NCBI RefSeq assembly: GCF_004011835.1
Contig: NZ_RKLN01000001.1
Span: forward strand, 620,001-684,000
Source: Rhodococcus spongiicola
Lineage (GTDB): Bacteria > Actinomycetota > Actinomycetes > Mycobacteriales > Mycobacteriaceae
Length of the DNA stretch: 64,000 nucleotides
Direction: 5' to 3'
The notes beneath the pieces were generated by a model. It was not told the origin of the DNA, searched no databases, and saw only the letters and a list, made by a program, of their open reading frames with translations. Below are positions 63,319 to 64,000 of the stretch, piece after piece. The translations under genes were made by a program, and so were the position numbers. The first letter of the stretch is position 1. Each line of letters opens with the position of its first letter.

Positions 63319-63387
63319 TCAGCGCGCGGTTACGCCGACCGACCCACCCGGGGCCGGCCTGGTAAACCAGAAATAAGTCGCTGACAC
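63319..63387 (-). CDS. aroR: Aromatic leader peptide upstream of aroF
   Basis: A 22-residue ORF, GTG at 63387 to TGA at 63321-63319, with the consecutive codons Tyr-Phe-Trp-Phe at residues 5-8. It lies 92 bases upstream of aroF, with alternative RNA hairpins between. C. glutamicum has a comparable leader, aroR, upstream of aroF (established by published transcriptome work). Slow translation at Tyr/Phe/Trp codons would favour the antiterminator. A GTG at 63396 is an alternative in-frame start. Ribosome-binding site weak; possibly leaderless. Confidence 0.75.
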   Translation of the reverse strand: MSATYFWFTRPAPGGSVGVTAR

Positions 63388-63569
63388 GCGGCCCACGTTA
63401 GCGGGTCCGGTTCGGCCACGCACCATCACCCCCGGCGAACGAGACAACGATCACAGCATCCACACGAGGTCACGATCGCTTCGTGATGGACGAGCGAGGG
63501 TCGACCGGCGCCTATGCTGGGCGGTGCAGATGGTTCGGCTGGCGCGGCCATGAGCAACCGGAGAGCAAC

Positions 63570-64000
63570 GTGACCCTCGCTTTCACCGCAACCGTGCTGG
63601 GCTCCCCGCGAATCGGGCCCCGTCGCGAACTCAAGAAGGCCGTCGAGTCCTACTGGGCCGGGAACCTCGACGCCTCTGCGCTCGAGTCGGTCGGCAGGGA
63701 CCTGCGCCGACGGACCTGGACCGAGCTCGTCGACGCCGGGATCGACTCTGTCCCCGTCAACACCTTCTCGTTCTACGACCAGATGCTCGACACCGCCGTG
63801 ATGCTCGGCGCGTTGCCCGAGCGGGTCTCCGGGATCGACAGCGAGTTGGATCGTTACTTCGCGGCCGCTCGCGGCACCACGACGATCGCGCCGCTCGAGA
63901 TGACGAAGTGGTTCGACACCAACTACCACTACCTGGTCCCCGAGATCACCCCCGCCAGCCGGTTCACGTTGAACGCGGCGAAGGTGCTCGGTGAGGTCGA
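63570..64000 (+). CDS. metE: Cobalamin-independent methionine synthase MetE (partial, N-terminus)
   Basis: The first about 143 residues of Met[47 protein letters not shown], then [26 protein letters not shown] and [25 protein letters not shown], characteristic of the N-terminal barrel. It transfers methyl from 5-methyltetrahydropteroyl-triglutamate to homocysteine. GTG at 63570. It runs off the window edge. No cobalamin riboswitch was recognised upstream. Confidence 0.93.
   Translation, partial: MTLAFTATVLGSPRIGPRRELKKAVESYWAGNLDASALESVGRDLRRRTWTELVDAGIDSVPVNTFSFYDQMLDTAVMLGALPERVSGIDSELDRYFAAARGTTTIAPLEMTKWFDTNYHYLVPEITPASRFTLNAAKVLGEV

Noticed and set aside
63388-63569. Cobalamin or SAM riboswitch upstream of metE
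   Set aside because: The spacer of about 180 bases is shared with the aroF leader and shows no B12-box or SAM-motif core; only a small hairpin near 63470 is visible.

Overview
The window is high-GC DNA from a mycolic-acid-containing actinobacterium, most likely Rhodococcus or a close relative. The evidence is two secreted antigen-85-type mycolyltransferases, an Rpf transglycosylase behind a c-di-AMP riboswitch, SepH, an XPB-type helicase, OtsA and a set of Corynebacteriales-specific DUF proteins. From memory, the gene content and partial order from dapC and ercc3 through rpf, cspB, DUF2771, MFS, DUF3027, DUF2530, MarR, TrmH, DUF2537, sepH, serC, citA and gltA to accD3 resemble M. tuberculosis Rv0858c to Rv0904c. 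This is therefore mostly a conserved chromosomal segment with lineage-specific insertions. I see no IS element, prophage, CRISPR array, tRNA or rRNA.

Layout. 1-3.8 kb: end of a methyltransferase-like gene, small membrane proteins, and a leftward group of membrane protein, PCuAC copper chaperone and Tat-exported DyP peroxidase. 3.8-6.8 kb: XRE regulator, membrane protein and ABC ATPase/permease operon. 7-11 kb: hotdog thioesterase, AccD3-like carboxyltransferase, propionyl-CoA synthetase. 11.3-14.3 kb: unknown protein, photolyase, GntR regulator. 14.6-20.3 kb: MarR regulator, a large flippase/kinase-like fusion and tandem mycolyltransferases with a leftover piece of a second flippase gene between them. 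20.3-26 kb: F420-type nitroreductase, two-domain FKBP, gltA, sugar kinase, MFS, pdxH. 26-31.6 kb: citA, serC, sepH, DUF6928, DUF2537, TrmH. 31.7-36.9 kb: two thiolases, a carotenoid oxygenase and a double-domain HxlR regulator. 36.9-47.1 kb: MarR, NCS2 purine permease, DUF2530, PAP2, sacsin-like ATPase, DUF3027, glutaminyl cyclase lipoprotein, MFS, DUF2771, cspB. 47.2-49.8 kb: a frameshifted MarR gene, small membrane proteins, and rpf with a CRP site and a riboswitch. 49.9-54.9 kb: helicase-associated protein, XPB helicase, DUF3239-like protein. 55-64 kb: otsA, an ECF41 sigma factor (SigJ type) with its carboxymuconolactone-decarboxylase partner, dapC, AraC regulator, alcohol dehydrogenase, aroF behind an aromatic leader peptide, and the start of metE.

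Most noteworthy: (i) a ribosome-mediated attenuator upstream of aroF with a Tyr-Phe-Trp-Phe leader peptide; (ii) a sacsin-like GHKL ATPase whose only workable start is a CTG overlapping the upstream stop; (iii) the flippase/degenerate-kinase fusion next to duplicated mycolyltransferases, a possible envelope-lipid module, with a molecular fossil showing how the locus duplicated; (iv) a self-contained ECF41 module with a matching promoter; (v) several short tandem repeats that start at or just after stop codons. Family names come from motif recognition by eye. No database search was run.
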